A DNA stretch of 64,000 nt from Dactylonectria macrodidyma (lineage: Eukaryota; Ascomycota; Sordariomycetes; Hypocreales; Nectriaceae). Position numbers and translations under genes: made by a program. The stretch is from contig JAGMUV010000020.1 in NCBI GenBank assembly GCA_020744425.1, forward strand, positions 868,001 through 932,000, read 5' to 3'. Shown here one piece after another: positions 45,075 to 54,988 of the stretch. The notes under the pieces were generated by a model. It ran no database searches. It worked only from the letters and a program-made list of their open reading frames with translations, and was not told the origin of the DNA. Position 1 is the first letter of the stretch; the number at the start of each line of letters is the position of its first letter.

Positions 45075-46191
45075 TCATGCATTCGTCCTTGTGTTCAGTG
45101 AGAGATCATTCTCGAACATGTTCCCTTTTTTGAACATGTTCCAGGAGTAGTCGTCTGTCGATGTCTTGGTCTGAGAGGCTGGATCCCAGCTCATCAGATT
45201 TAAACTGTCTTCGTAGAGCTCGCCGAATGCATCGTTCTCCACGTCCATGTCGACACCATAGGGATCGAACGACGCGGTGCCATGCATCCACTGCTGGTCG
45301 TACAAGGCGGGATCGACCACCTCGCCGTCTGCCAGCAGCATGGTTGCCTCGGGGGGGAGGTTGGCGGTAAATGCGGATTCGTCACCATGGCCATTGTAAT
45401 CCCGGAACGACTCTATGGGCATTGCCCGTCTGGAAACCGAAGCCGCCTGCGATGGAGGTGTCGCCGGGTATGATCCGAATTCAGTAGCCACCGTCGGCGG
45501 CGTCAGCTCGACATCCGTCCTCAGCTCAGGCGGCGATGAGTCTGAAAGTGAGCGGTCCTGGGCGTCAAGGACGGCGCCTTGGGCATAGCTAATGTCTCGA
45601 GCCGCGGAATCAAACCTCTTTCTCGAAGAATTCTGGAACGCGTCGCGCTGCGGCGGCGAGACCGTTAAGATGCTCTGGGTTGACCATCGCCGGGAGAGGA
45701 TCTGATCAACCTCGGGAAAGTATTGGGCAAATTCACGATTGACCTCATTCTCGTGCAACTTCTGGTGGTGGCCTGGCAGCGACTTAGCCATCGTCGCCGG
45801 GCTCTTTGGGTCTTCTCCCACCTGTACGCTGATATTGACCGACGAAGGTCGCTGGTGCGGTTCCCGGAGCTGGTAAGACCGCGGGAAACCATCGTCCACC
45901 TCCTCGTACATCTCTTCCTTCAGGACAATGTCCCTCGAAACGTAAAGTGCCTTGCCGGTCCGCAGTTTATGAACCTCGCTGGCCCGACGCGCCGATTGGA
46001 TGCGAGCTTCGATGCCGCGGTCGCCTCGCCTTGAGGCGGCGATGAAGGCGCGTTCTTGGTTCTGTTCATGCGACCGTATCGTCTATGGAATCGTGTTAGT
46101 TTCAGTGGGGTCAAGGGCCGAAGCGGCTTGAGAAACGAGGGCTTTGAGATACCTTCTGTGGAGGGCTGTCGTAGTCCATGGTTGGGTCCAT
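45075..46191 (-). CDS. Conserved fungal protein of unknown function with basic N-terminal region, 348 aa
   Basis: Exons are 46191-46153 and 46082-45075, with a 70-nt intron (gtatctc..ccatag); the total of 1047 nt is in frame. The short first exon codes MDPTMDYDSPPQK. The second starts TIRSHEQNQERAFIAASRRG, continues DRGIEARIQSARRASEVHKL, then RTGKALYVSRDIVLKEEMYE and EVDDG. This Arg-rich helical segment followed by an EMYEE acidic patch is shared by a family of uncharacterised filamentous-fungus proteins (recollection). The rest is Ser/Pro/Asp-rich and probably disordered, ending in an acidic region (DVENDAFGELYEDSLNLMSW) that could serve as an activation-type segment. A nuclear role is plausible but unproven. 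A second ATG in frame (MDY, 46179) is an alternative start. Confidence 0.75.
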
Positions 46192-46385
46192 TGGTCTGTA
46201 AGCCATCGGCGCAATGTGAGGTCGAGATAGCCTGGGTGGGTGATGCTAATGTCGAAATGGATTGAGAGGCCGTCAACACTACGTCGAACAGAGGTTGTTC
46301 GTAGTCAGAGTCAACGACGGTATAGGCCAAGGCGCAGTGATTGCAGAGCCAAGAATGAGGGGAGTAGCAATCGGAGAAGTCAATC

Positions 46386-46425
46386 TTTGAAGGTTTGAAG
46401 GTTTGAAGGTTTGAAGGTTTGAAGG
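46386..46425. repeat. 8-bp tandem repeat, five copies
   Basis: tttgaagg is repeated five times without change about 195 bp upstream of the ATG of the unknown-protein gene on the minus strand, so it lies in its promoter or leader. Confidence 0.85.
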
Positions 46426-47573
46426 TGAAGAGAATCAACGAGCTCCCTATAGGAGAACCGGGTGTCAGCGAGTGCAAGGTGTTAAGTACGAGGAGGGACA
46501 CGCAAGATGAAGCAAAATGTCAGGTAAGAAATTCATGGTTGATACACTCCATCTTGCTGCTCAATTGACGAATCTGGGCACGTAATTGGCCCCCGGAGGA
46601 GTTCCGTGGGGCATTTGAGGCGAATGATCGTCGGGGTTTATAGCTCGCTTTGGGAGGCTTCAGGGACCAAAACACGTAACATCACGTCATGGCTGGTAAG
46701 TTATCACCGGTAACTTTACCCCTCCAAGCCCACCTGCCCGTAATTGGTGGAGCCGCCCGCTTCTCATACAAAGTACTTGATGCTCACCTCTCGCTTCAAG
46801 TCGAGCTTCGCAGCTCTGTCCGGCTCCCCGACTCTCCGGCTCCCCGTCCCTTCACCTTCAAAAGGCCATGGAAAAGCCATCTCGATCGCCACCAACTCTT
46901 CTAATTCAAGTATTTCCACCTCGTCAACCTGCCCCGCCGGACCTTTTCCTCCGCCATTGAGATTTTGCTGCGTCTGTTCCAAGTTCACATACTTTACGCC
47001 TCCACCCGAGTTCCGTCACGTGACAGTACGACAATGTCACGTCATAGTGAAGCAAATAATCAGTTCATCTGGCCAATTCTCGAATGTGGCTGAATCAGCC
47101 GGCAGGTCAAAGAATGCCGAGGAAGATGACGTAGAGCCACGTGGGTCTTCGGTTGGCAGAGTTCCCGAGCTGTTCTTTGGGCGTGTTACTCCCGCCCAGT
47201 TGCTCGGTAGGATGCTTAGGCACGAGCATTACTTTTTTTTTGCCTGTAGCTTTCACCTCCAGAAAGCTAACTTTAAAGGCACATATCAAGCCAACAATCT
47301 AGAAACCCAACAAAACGCCTTTTAGACCAAATCAGATAAAAAACATACTCTAAATCCCCTAAATAGCAAGAAACCAAGAGCATCTTTACGTATCAATCTA
47401 GCGTGTCTCCCGCGTGATGCATTAGATAATAACTCTGCTTTGGAAGGTTGCAGTACCCCAAGGTTCGAGAACGACACAACCGAACTCGAACTAGACCAGT
47501 GACCACCCCTTGAGATAAACTTGATTAACTTTGCATTCCAACCTGAATTCTCCCCTTTCCCCAACAGAGGATA
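46426..47573. other. Intergenic region, no supported gene
   Basis: Frames at 46744-47325 (+) and their antisense shadows lack domains. It contains upstream sequence of the unknown-protein gene and the 3' flank of the methyltransferase relic. Confidence 0.45.
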
Positions 47574-48895
47574 TCAAGCCTCGGGAGGGCTTTTTCCCGT
47601 AGATAGAGCATCTGCGACAGTGTTAGCGGGACGCACTTTGAATTTGTCAGGAAATTCATACATTGGCCTGTACTCGTGGACCTTGGCATCGTTCAAGCCC
47701 TTCCTGACGTCGACCAGGAAGACGTCGAACTCCTCTTTCGTCCAACTATGAGCCTCAGTGAATGACCCCATCGTGGGCGCCTCTGAGCCGTTTCTGACGT
47801 CCTCGTTCGTCCAAGCTCCGAGCTTCTTAAACTTCTTGTACCCAGGGTCTGCCTAATATGTTGCACGCCTCACCCAGGCGCGTACACCATTGAGAGAGGG
47901 GATGACTTTCTGTGAGCGTACCATAGTCGGATCTCATCTGGACTTCGACTCTTGGAGTCCCAGATAGCTGCCAGGAACAAGGTTATTAGTCAGATTAGCT
48001 GCATAATGAGACAATTTAGAGGTCAAGCCGAACTCACTCAAAAGCCTTTTGGATGTATTCCTTCCAGTTGCCAACACTCATTGTCATCATTCTACTATGG
48101 GTGTAATCGAACGGCTCGGTGTAGTTCCAATCCTCTTCCATATCGTCTATGACAAACCGAACGTTCGGGGAGACACCACTCCAGCGTTAACTCATGTAAG
48201 GACGGCCTCACAACGTGGTCGTACAATGCCGGTTAGATAGGCGAGAGGTCAATGCCAATGACCTTTACGTTTTTCAGCGAGCATCATTTAGTATGAGCTT
48301 GAAGGCGTTACCTCGCCTTCTGGGTGTTCATCTGCGTAGCCCATGGCCCAAATGCCCGTTCCAGTACCAACATCAAGAACTCGTTTAACCTTGGAGTCAG
48401 GGTGGTTTGGTGGCGCCTGACCGAGCTTGTCGTCATAGGTAATAATGAAGAAATGGTGCTCAAGGTCTGACAGACGTCAATCAAGATGCTTAGGTTCGCC
48501 TATCGCAGCATCTTACCTAGTCTATCATTCTCAATCGCATCATTGGGGAGACTGTATTCTACATGTGACAGCCAGCATACAAGTGAATCAGTCTTGGAAT
48601 CAACAACCTTTCTTCCTTCCTTGTACCGGGTGGTATGTTCTCCCGTTCTCGCGTCGATAGTCGATAATTGAGCTTGAGATAATCTAAGTCGATGAGGCTA
48701 CATCCTGTGCTCAATTGCGGTTCATTAATAACCTGGTGTGCGGCTCGTTCGAATTCAAGTTGCCCGTACATCTCCAATAGAAGAATCATGATCGGTATCC
48801 TGCATCATCAATCAGCCTAGGGTAAATCAGAAAAGGAGAAGAGCACTGACATCATCATCAGGGACCACTACCTGGCCAAGATTCGGGGCCGCCAT
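47574..48895 (-). pseudogene. Decayed LaeA-like SAM-dependent methyltransferase
   Basis: From ATG at 48895 (MAAPNLGQVVVPDDD) the family pattern can be followed in shifting frames: SSIIDYRRENGRTYHP, LPNDAIENDRL, an intron, then LEHHFFIITYDDKLGQAPPN and the SAM-binding motif KRVLDVGTGTGIWAM with YADEHPEGE. After another intron come VIGIDLSPI, VRFVIDDMEEDWNYTEPFDY, MMTMSVGNWKEYIQKAF, VEVQMRSDYGTLTESHPLSQ, and finally KKFKKLGAWTNEDVRNGSEA to the stop at 47574. Lesions are a TAG at 48684-48686 and a TAA at 48233-48235 (the latter after SPI, where PIQP is typical), a frame break in the YHP region, and a one-base loss near 47950. Both stops fit former Gln codons. Intact relatives are nuclear or cytosolic methyltransferases, some regulating secondary metabolism. 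Confidence 0.85.
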
Positions 48896-50067
48896 TGTCT
48901 CAACTTTGAATGACGAGGAGACTTCACCAAAAGAAAAGATACTTCCTCGGTTGGAAAACATCTACCCCTCATCAGGAGGGGCAGACTGTATTTATAAATG
49001 GTTGTCCCCTGTTGATTCGTGGGTAGTGAACCAATCGCGGCTTATCCAGCAGCATGATGCAGGTGTTGAACCAACAGCCAGCTGCTCGAGCATGAATGAA
49101 TGGCCTAATGAGAAAAGCTCACCGCATATCTGGGGAGATATGCTCGGCTGTCCACTTCTGGGCAGAATAGGAAGGTTAATTGAGAATCGGCCGCTTGTGA
49201 GCAGAGATCAGGGCCAGTAGATGGGCCGAAGTGAAGAGTGGTTATGGATGCTGGAGCTCCATCTCCATAGATCAAGAAAGACGGAACGGCCCGTCAACCC
49301 CGCTTTGGATCTATGTTCTACTTATCTAGTGTCCTCCGCAAATCTAGCGAGAACTAATTATCAATTTGAAATGGGAAGCTAGTAGCTAATATGGTTCGTT
49401 TTGCAGCCTGGCCGAGACTACAATCTCGCTGACTGTGTCGATTCCGCGTCTCTCTGATGATTACTCGAACAAATAGATGGCCTGGACAAACTGCGTACCG
49501 TCACTTCTTTTCAGGCCTTTGGCCGTACCCTTTCCCATACTCGTCCCTTCCACAGCCACAACTATGGTAACTATCAGCATTCAATGGGTCTGTCCAAGCG
49601 ACTATACTCTATCGTTGCCGTATAGGCTAGTGCAGGCCCGCTGTAGCATGACAGGGCAATGAGCCCTCAACATGGTCGCGCAGAGCTCACGCTCGACCAA
49701 TCCTCCAGAGTTCAAGCCAATAAACCGACGAGTTTCTTCTCCAAAAAAAAAAAAAAACACTCAAGGATGCCTTGGATGTACGTAGCTTCTAATGTCTCTT
49801 CCTCTGATCCACGCAGCTAAGTTTTCAAGTCATCATAGCCTTATTGGAAGTAATTCCAGTATAATTGATGTAAACAAGGCTCAATCATAAAAGGATTATT
49901 GATTCATTACTGCTGGCTATCGACCGACCAGAGCACACTCGATCCTGTGGAGCATCGTCGGTTGCACTGATGAAAGAGATGCGGATGTAGGTGCAAGCGT
50001 CGCCAACCAGTCCGAGAGCAAGGAACAGATCCGAAGACGTTCGGGATTATGAACGCCAGGCTACAAT
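48896..50067. other. Intergenic region left of the MITE
   Basis: No supported gene. A 14-A run lies near 49743-49756; short frames have no domain. Confidence 0.45.
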
Positions 50068-50069
50068 AC

Positions 50070-50223
50070 CGTAAAAACTCTGTAAACTCGAACGCTTAGT
50101 GGCCCCCACAAAAAGCAGATTTAACCAATCAACTGAGTGAGTCATGCATATTTTGCGGTTAACAGTGGATTATGGACATAAAGATAGGAACGCTAAGCGT
50201 TCGAGTTTACAGAGTTTTTACGG
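50070..50223. mobile_element. MITE with perfect 31-bp terminal inverted repeats and TA target duplication
   Basis: A 154-bp element. Bases 50070-50100 (starting ccgtaaaaactctgtaaact) are repeated exactly in inverse orientation at 50193-50223. Both ends are flanked by TA (50068-50069 and 50224-50225), the target site used by Tc1/mariner/pogo transposases. The interior of about 92 bp has no coding capacity. The TIR, with its ctgtaaactcgaacgct core, resembles those of pogo-like fungal elements as I remember them. Perfect TIR identity suggests recent insertion. Confidence 0.93.
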
Positions 50224-50225
50224 TA

Positions 50226-51733
50226 GGCAGCTTTGCTTGAGTCTTGAATATGGGAATTACACTTTCTGCGTAGTCTGTCTTTGTTCCATCGCACGTTCTG
50301 ACCGAATAACCATCAAAATCGGAGCCCAGTACATTTTTTTCCCTCCATCGTCAGCAGCGCCAAAATGTGGCGACTCTAATCTCGGGTTGCAATCAAATCT
50401 GTCTCAATCATCCAACCCTGCGTGTCCTCCTCCGGCGGTTCACGCCACACTTGCATAGTGGTTCCTTCACCACTAAAATAGGCATCGCGGGCTCATTAGA
50501 AGTATTCATCAAATTTCACATGCGAAATAAGGAAAAGGTTGAGTGGCAGGATCGCAGCTAGAGCTCCTCGAAAGGCAGACGCAACGGAACGGGGAAAAGA
50601 CCGCCACAGACCATTGAACGACTAGTGCCATCTCATGGTTGAAAGGATGCTATCGATTTCTTCGAGGTTTGGTCTTAGTTCGTGACTATTCTAAGTTATC
50701 AACCCTTGCGAGCTGACTACGCACGTCTACGCGAAGGTGCTCACTTGTTCTGTGCATCGGCTCCGCCCCACGTCCAATGAGTCAGCCCCAATTCGCAGGC
50801 ATCTACACCCTAAGAGATTGAAGTGTGTTAAGATCGCAACACTCGAACCTGTTGATCTTTTACATCAAGGAGCAGAAGCTTCCTTGAGTGGAAATGGCGG
50901 AGAAAATATACAGCCCCAATCATGAGACATACCACTGCCGACGGCAGCGTTGGTGATGTGTTTTCTACCGTCATGAGCTATTTGTTGATCATCTACTATC
51001 TGCGCGTACTCCGTACAGTAACATGTAACAAAGTGTAGATTTTCCACTGTGCACACGAGACAGATCGCCTTTAGAACCACCTAACGGCATACGTGGCGAG
51101 TGATCAGTCTCCAGCGGCAGAGTGTAACCCTTCAGGCATATGTGGAATTGAACCCTATTTTCTGCGAGTGATAGTTCAGACGATTCGCCAATCTAATGTG
51201 AACATGTGGCTTGCTCGTGGGCCACAGCCAGGTGGCTGGAGTAAATACCGCGATGCTCGCCACACGAACGACGCACAATGGAATGATGGCGGAACTCAGA
51301 TTAATTGCCAGCTAGTCAGGGTCACCCCGCGGTCAGAAGCCTGCCCTGATCAAGAAAGGCCATGCCTGCATGGATCGTCGTCCTTTCAAGTTCCGTGCAT
51401 CGACGCGCTTTTTTAGTGCAGCTCCTGCGTTTGGACCCTGCGATCGACACTGCCAATCAAGTTTTGTGTCCTAGACAAGTGTGCGTACGGTACAAGCTTG
51501 TGTAGAAGCCACGGCATGGGGTTCGAGAAAGATTCTTTCGCTGAACTGCTACGTAATAGATCCCATTCCGCGGAGCCGGCTGGATGTGAAGCGTGGCCCC
51601 AGCGACGCCGCAAAGCGGAGGACGAGGGCGGCATCTCTCTCTTCCGCGATTGTGGCGTTTGAGGCGTTTTAGCAGATTTTTTTCTCCGCTCGCCAATCTT
51701 ACGTGTGGCCGGTAATCAGTTACAGCACGCACT
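50226..51733. other. Intergenic region right of the MITE
   Basis: No supported gene; short frames on both strands lack domains. It ends with the promoter of the methyltransferase-fold gene. Confidence 0.45.
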
Positions 51734-52339
51734 ATGAATCTCTCCGCCATCGATTTGAAGGAGCAGCCAGTTCGTCACGCAGACTGCTGCCTAAGCCTGT
51801 CTTCTAAGCTGCTGGATACTCTTACAGCTGTCTTCTCCGATGCCGAGGTTGCCAACCGCCCACGAACTGTGCTTTCCATTGGCAGCGGCACCGGGCTGCT
51901 AGAGACATTATGGTTTCAACACATTGAATCACGGTCACGAGCAAATGATGCTTCCGCTGGTCTAGTGATAGAGGGAGTTGAGGTTCATCAGTTGGGCTCC
52001 AAGGACCCCGCCAACAAATATCTGCCCGAGCAAGCCATCAACACCGTGCGCGGCACGTGGGAACTATCTTCTCGGCTGCAGGACCCGGATGGCTGCGGAC
52101 TAATGTTCGTATATCCCCGTCAACCAGATCTAGTGACTCGATACGTCAAGGAGGTTCTCGAGTCAAAGCTCAACATTAGCATCGTGGTTTGGCTCGGTCC
52201 CATGGCCGACTGGGACGCTTTCAAACCGTCCTTCCTGGCTGCAACTGAGAACGGAAACGCGTTTCAGTTGGGCGCGGTGAAAAAGGGATCGGACGCCGGG
52301 CTAGGCGAGTACGAGATGATGGCCGTATTCGTTCAGTAA
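51734..52339 (+). CDS. Small SAM-methyltransferase-fold protein, 201 aa
   Basis: Single exon. RTVLSIGSGTGLLETLWF (residues about 44-61) is a methyltransferase motif I with the glycine-rich loop. It is followed by an acidic end of the second strand (VIEGVEVHQL) and a third-strand region (CGLMFVYPRQPDLV). The protein lacks a separate substrate domain and is shorter than most class I methyltransferases. It may be a divergent small-molecule methyltransferase, or a protein that binds SAM without catalysis. ATG at 51734 is the first in frame and gives a plausible N-terminal helix. It is convergent with the FAD oxidase gene (254 bp apart). Confidence 0.75.
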   Translation: MNLSAIDLKEQPVRHADCCLSLSSKLLDTLTAVFSDAEVANRPRTVLSIGSGTGLLETLWFQHIESRSRANDASAGLVIEGVEVHQLGSKDPANKYLPEQAINTVRGTWELSSRLQDPDGCGLMFVYPRQPDLVTRYVKEVLESKLNISIVVWLGPMADWDAFKPSFLAATENGNAFQLGAVKKGSDAGLGEYEMMAVFVQ

Positions 52340-52593
52340 TCAGTGCTACGTAGTAGCTAGCCAGACATACATCAATCTCCTCGCCAGACTAGCGGCACAT
52401 CGGGACATTTTCAAAGGCAATTTAAGTAGTTCCTCATCTTGTGTTGTATTCAAGGCACCCAGCATATCAGCCTGGGGAATAATAAAACTATGATAACATC
52501 GGCTGGCATTACGTCCAAGCATAGACTTCTATTTACACATTACACCAGAGAAGCGAATCGTCACGAGAGTGAGTATGTACACGAGGCTGACTC

Positions 52594-54775
52594 TTAAACG
52601 CGGCAGAGACGGCCGTTCTGGGTGGGAACACCGTCGACCTGACCGGTGACATACCACTCGTCGCTACCAACACCCTGGAGGGCGTAGAAGAGATCGGTGG
52701 GATCAACCGAGTTCTTGATGGAGAGCAGGCGAGCGTACTTGTCAGTGCCGTAGAAGGACTGCTTGAAATTGGGCTCGGTAACATCCGATTCAGAGGCGTA
52801 GGTGCCGCTGCCGGGCGAGGCGTCACGCCAGGGCTGCATCCACTCGTTGGTGAGAAGCTTGCTCTTCTGGGAGATGACATCCCAGGAGCTACCCTCGGGC
52901 CAGCTGATGACGGAGATGGCAAACATGGCAGCGTCGCGCCACGCGGGGTTGACAGCATTGTCGGGGAAGGGGCCAGGGCCGCCAGTGATACCGAAGCCGA
53001 TGATGTTGCCGCCCTTGTCAGAGAGACCCTTGATAGCAGCAAAGGTAGCGTTGAACTTGGTCTCGTCGGCAAAGTTGCCCTTGGGGAAGATACGGCCGGC
53101 AGTCTTGGAGGTGGTGCCGCCAACGAGCTCACGGGGGAAACCGGCCTTCCAGGCAGGGTAGTAGCTGGCGTGCTCAGACTCAGTGACAACAGGGGTGATG
53201 CCGAGGCTAGCCCAGGTGTCGAAGAGAGGCTGGGCGAGAGTGTGCAGCTGGGCGAGGGTGAAGCCGGGGGCGAACCAGGGCACCATGGAGAAGGTCACGG
53301 TGTCAGCGCCGGTGTGCCAGATGTTCCAGTACTCGTAGTTGCCGGCAGTGTTGTAGGTGGGGATGTTCTTGAAGAAGGCACGGACGGCGGCCCAGAAGGC
53401 CTCGTGGGAGACGGACGAGCTGGTGCTGAAGTTGAAGCTCATGACGGCAGCCTTGAGCTTGGGGAAGGCCTTGACGGTGTAAGAGGTGACGACACCGAAG
53501 GTGCTGCCGCCTCCGCCACGGAGAGCCCAGAAGAGGTCGGTGTTCTGGCTGCTGCTGCAAGTGATGAAGCGACCATCGGGAGTGACAACCTCGAGGCTAA
53601 GAATCTACAGGGCAAGGTGTTAGAATATTGCATGAGCGAGTGATGTTCGGGTGAATAGACTTACCTGATCGGCAGCAATGCCGTAGGTGGGAGAGAGGGG
53701 CGAGTGGCCACCACCAGCAAGGTAACCACCAGCATATCCAACACTCATACCCTCACCACCAACAACAGTAACACCGTACTTCTCAGCAGCCGCGTAGACC
53801 TCCTGGCCAACGACACCAGCACCGACCTTGATAGCCGCGCCGGAGTAAGAGCCGATCTTGAAGGACTTGAAGTACTGGATGGTCTTGAAGTTGTGGGTCC
53901 AGATGGACAGGGCGCCGGCTCCAACGGAGCGGCCGTTGAAGTCGTGGCCCGTGTTCTTGACGACCAGGCGGAGGTTCAGAATACGGGCAAAGTTGACGGC
54001 CAGCTGGATGTGCGCCACATTCTGGGCGTCGACGACGTACGAGGGGAAGCCTCCCAAAGCACAGTCGGTGGTGGGATCCTCAGAGGGCTGGCAGGTCAGG
54101 CCCTGGTAAAGGGGAGCCATGACCGAGGTAGGGTCAGTGAGACTAGGAGGAGGATCATGTGTTAGCTGCAGATCTAGACACGCAATAATAGGCATGAGAG
54201 TGGCTTACTGAAGAGACGAGTTGGTAAACTGGTCCAAGACAAAGTCACATCGGGCGGCATCATACACGCCGAAGTTGTCGTAGCACGACGCACCAATGGG
54301 CACCGTCTTGATGAGGTTACCGCCGGTGACGAGGTTGAGGACCTGCCAGATGATGGAGTTGGGCCACAGCGCATCACCAGGGAAGGTCTTGCAGTTAGGC
54401 AAGCTTCGGGCAGCTCGCTTGCGGCTGGCTTCGCCCTCGTCAAAGTACAAGACCGAGACGTTGGTCAGCTCCAGATCCGTCAGGTTGGCCAGCACGTCGC
54501 TGGTCAACTGGATCTTCTCCTCGGGGAGGAGGTCTCCCGAAACCACCTCGGACGCCTCATCGACGTTTGTCTCGGTGGCGTCTAATCAGCGGTCAGTATT
54601 TTTCAGCCTCCAGGAAATTCTCCGAGCAAGGAAGGGTGGGGGGGAGGAGGTAAAAGGCAAAAGCAAGATACAACGTACCAACTTCTTCACCGTCGACGAC
54701 AATGGTCTGCGCCGCCACGTGGGAAGCGTAGAGGGCGACGAGACCCCCTACCAAGAGGCGTCTGTTGAGCTGCAT
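52594..54775 (-). CDS. Secreted FAD-linked oxidase (PCMH plus berberine-bridge domain), 652 aa, four exons
   Basis: Exons are 54775-54679, 54581-54209, 54142-53665 and 53604-52594; introns are 97, 66 and 60 nt and the total of 1959 nt is in frame. A signal peptide ([20 protein letters not shown], cut after AAQ) opens the protein. The PCMH FAD-binding domain shows [20 protein letters not shown], whose His223 is the probable covalent FAD attachment site, then [20 protein letters not shown], and [20 protein letters not shown]. The C-terminus carries the BBE pattern ([29 protein letters not shown]). Such enzymes oxidise sugars, alkaloid-like or polyketide substrates in the medium with O2, giving H2O2. 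The extra 120 residues between the signal and the PCMH domain are common in fungal members. An upstream in-frame extension exists but would spoil the signal peptide. Confidence 0.93.
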
Positions 54776-54981
54776 CTTGGCGGACGAGGCTTTGAAACAC
54801 CGAACTGGGTTGGGCTTTGGAAGCAGTGAGATACGAGTAAACGCAGACACTGTTTTTGGCTGGATCGGTCCAAGATCAACAACCACGCGGCGAGTTCAGG
54901 GGTGGGAAAAGCAGGAACGAGCGTGAAAGAACGAATGGGATGCGGGAAGAGTGAATAACGAGAAGCAGCTAGATGCCCGCG

Positions 54982-54988
54982 TATATAA
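54982..54988 (-). promoter_or_regulatory. TATA-like box of the FAD oxidase gene
   Basis: tatataa on the plus strand (ttatata on the coding strand) lies about 207 bp upstream of the ATG at 54775. Confidence 0.35.

Noticed and set aside
53170..54829. Plus-strand frames of 150-177 codons
   Set aside because: They are antisense shadows of the FAD oxidase exons.
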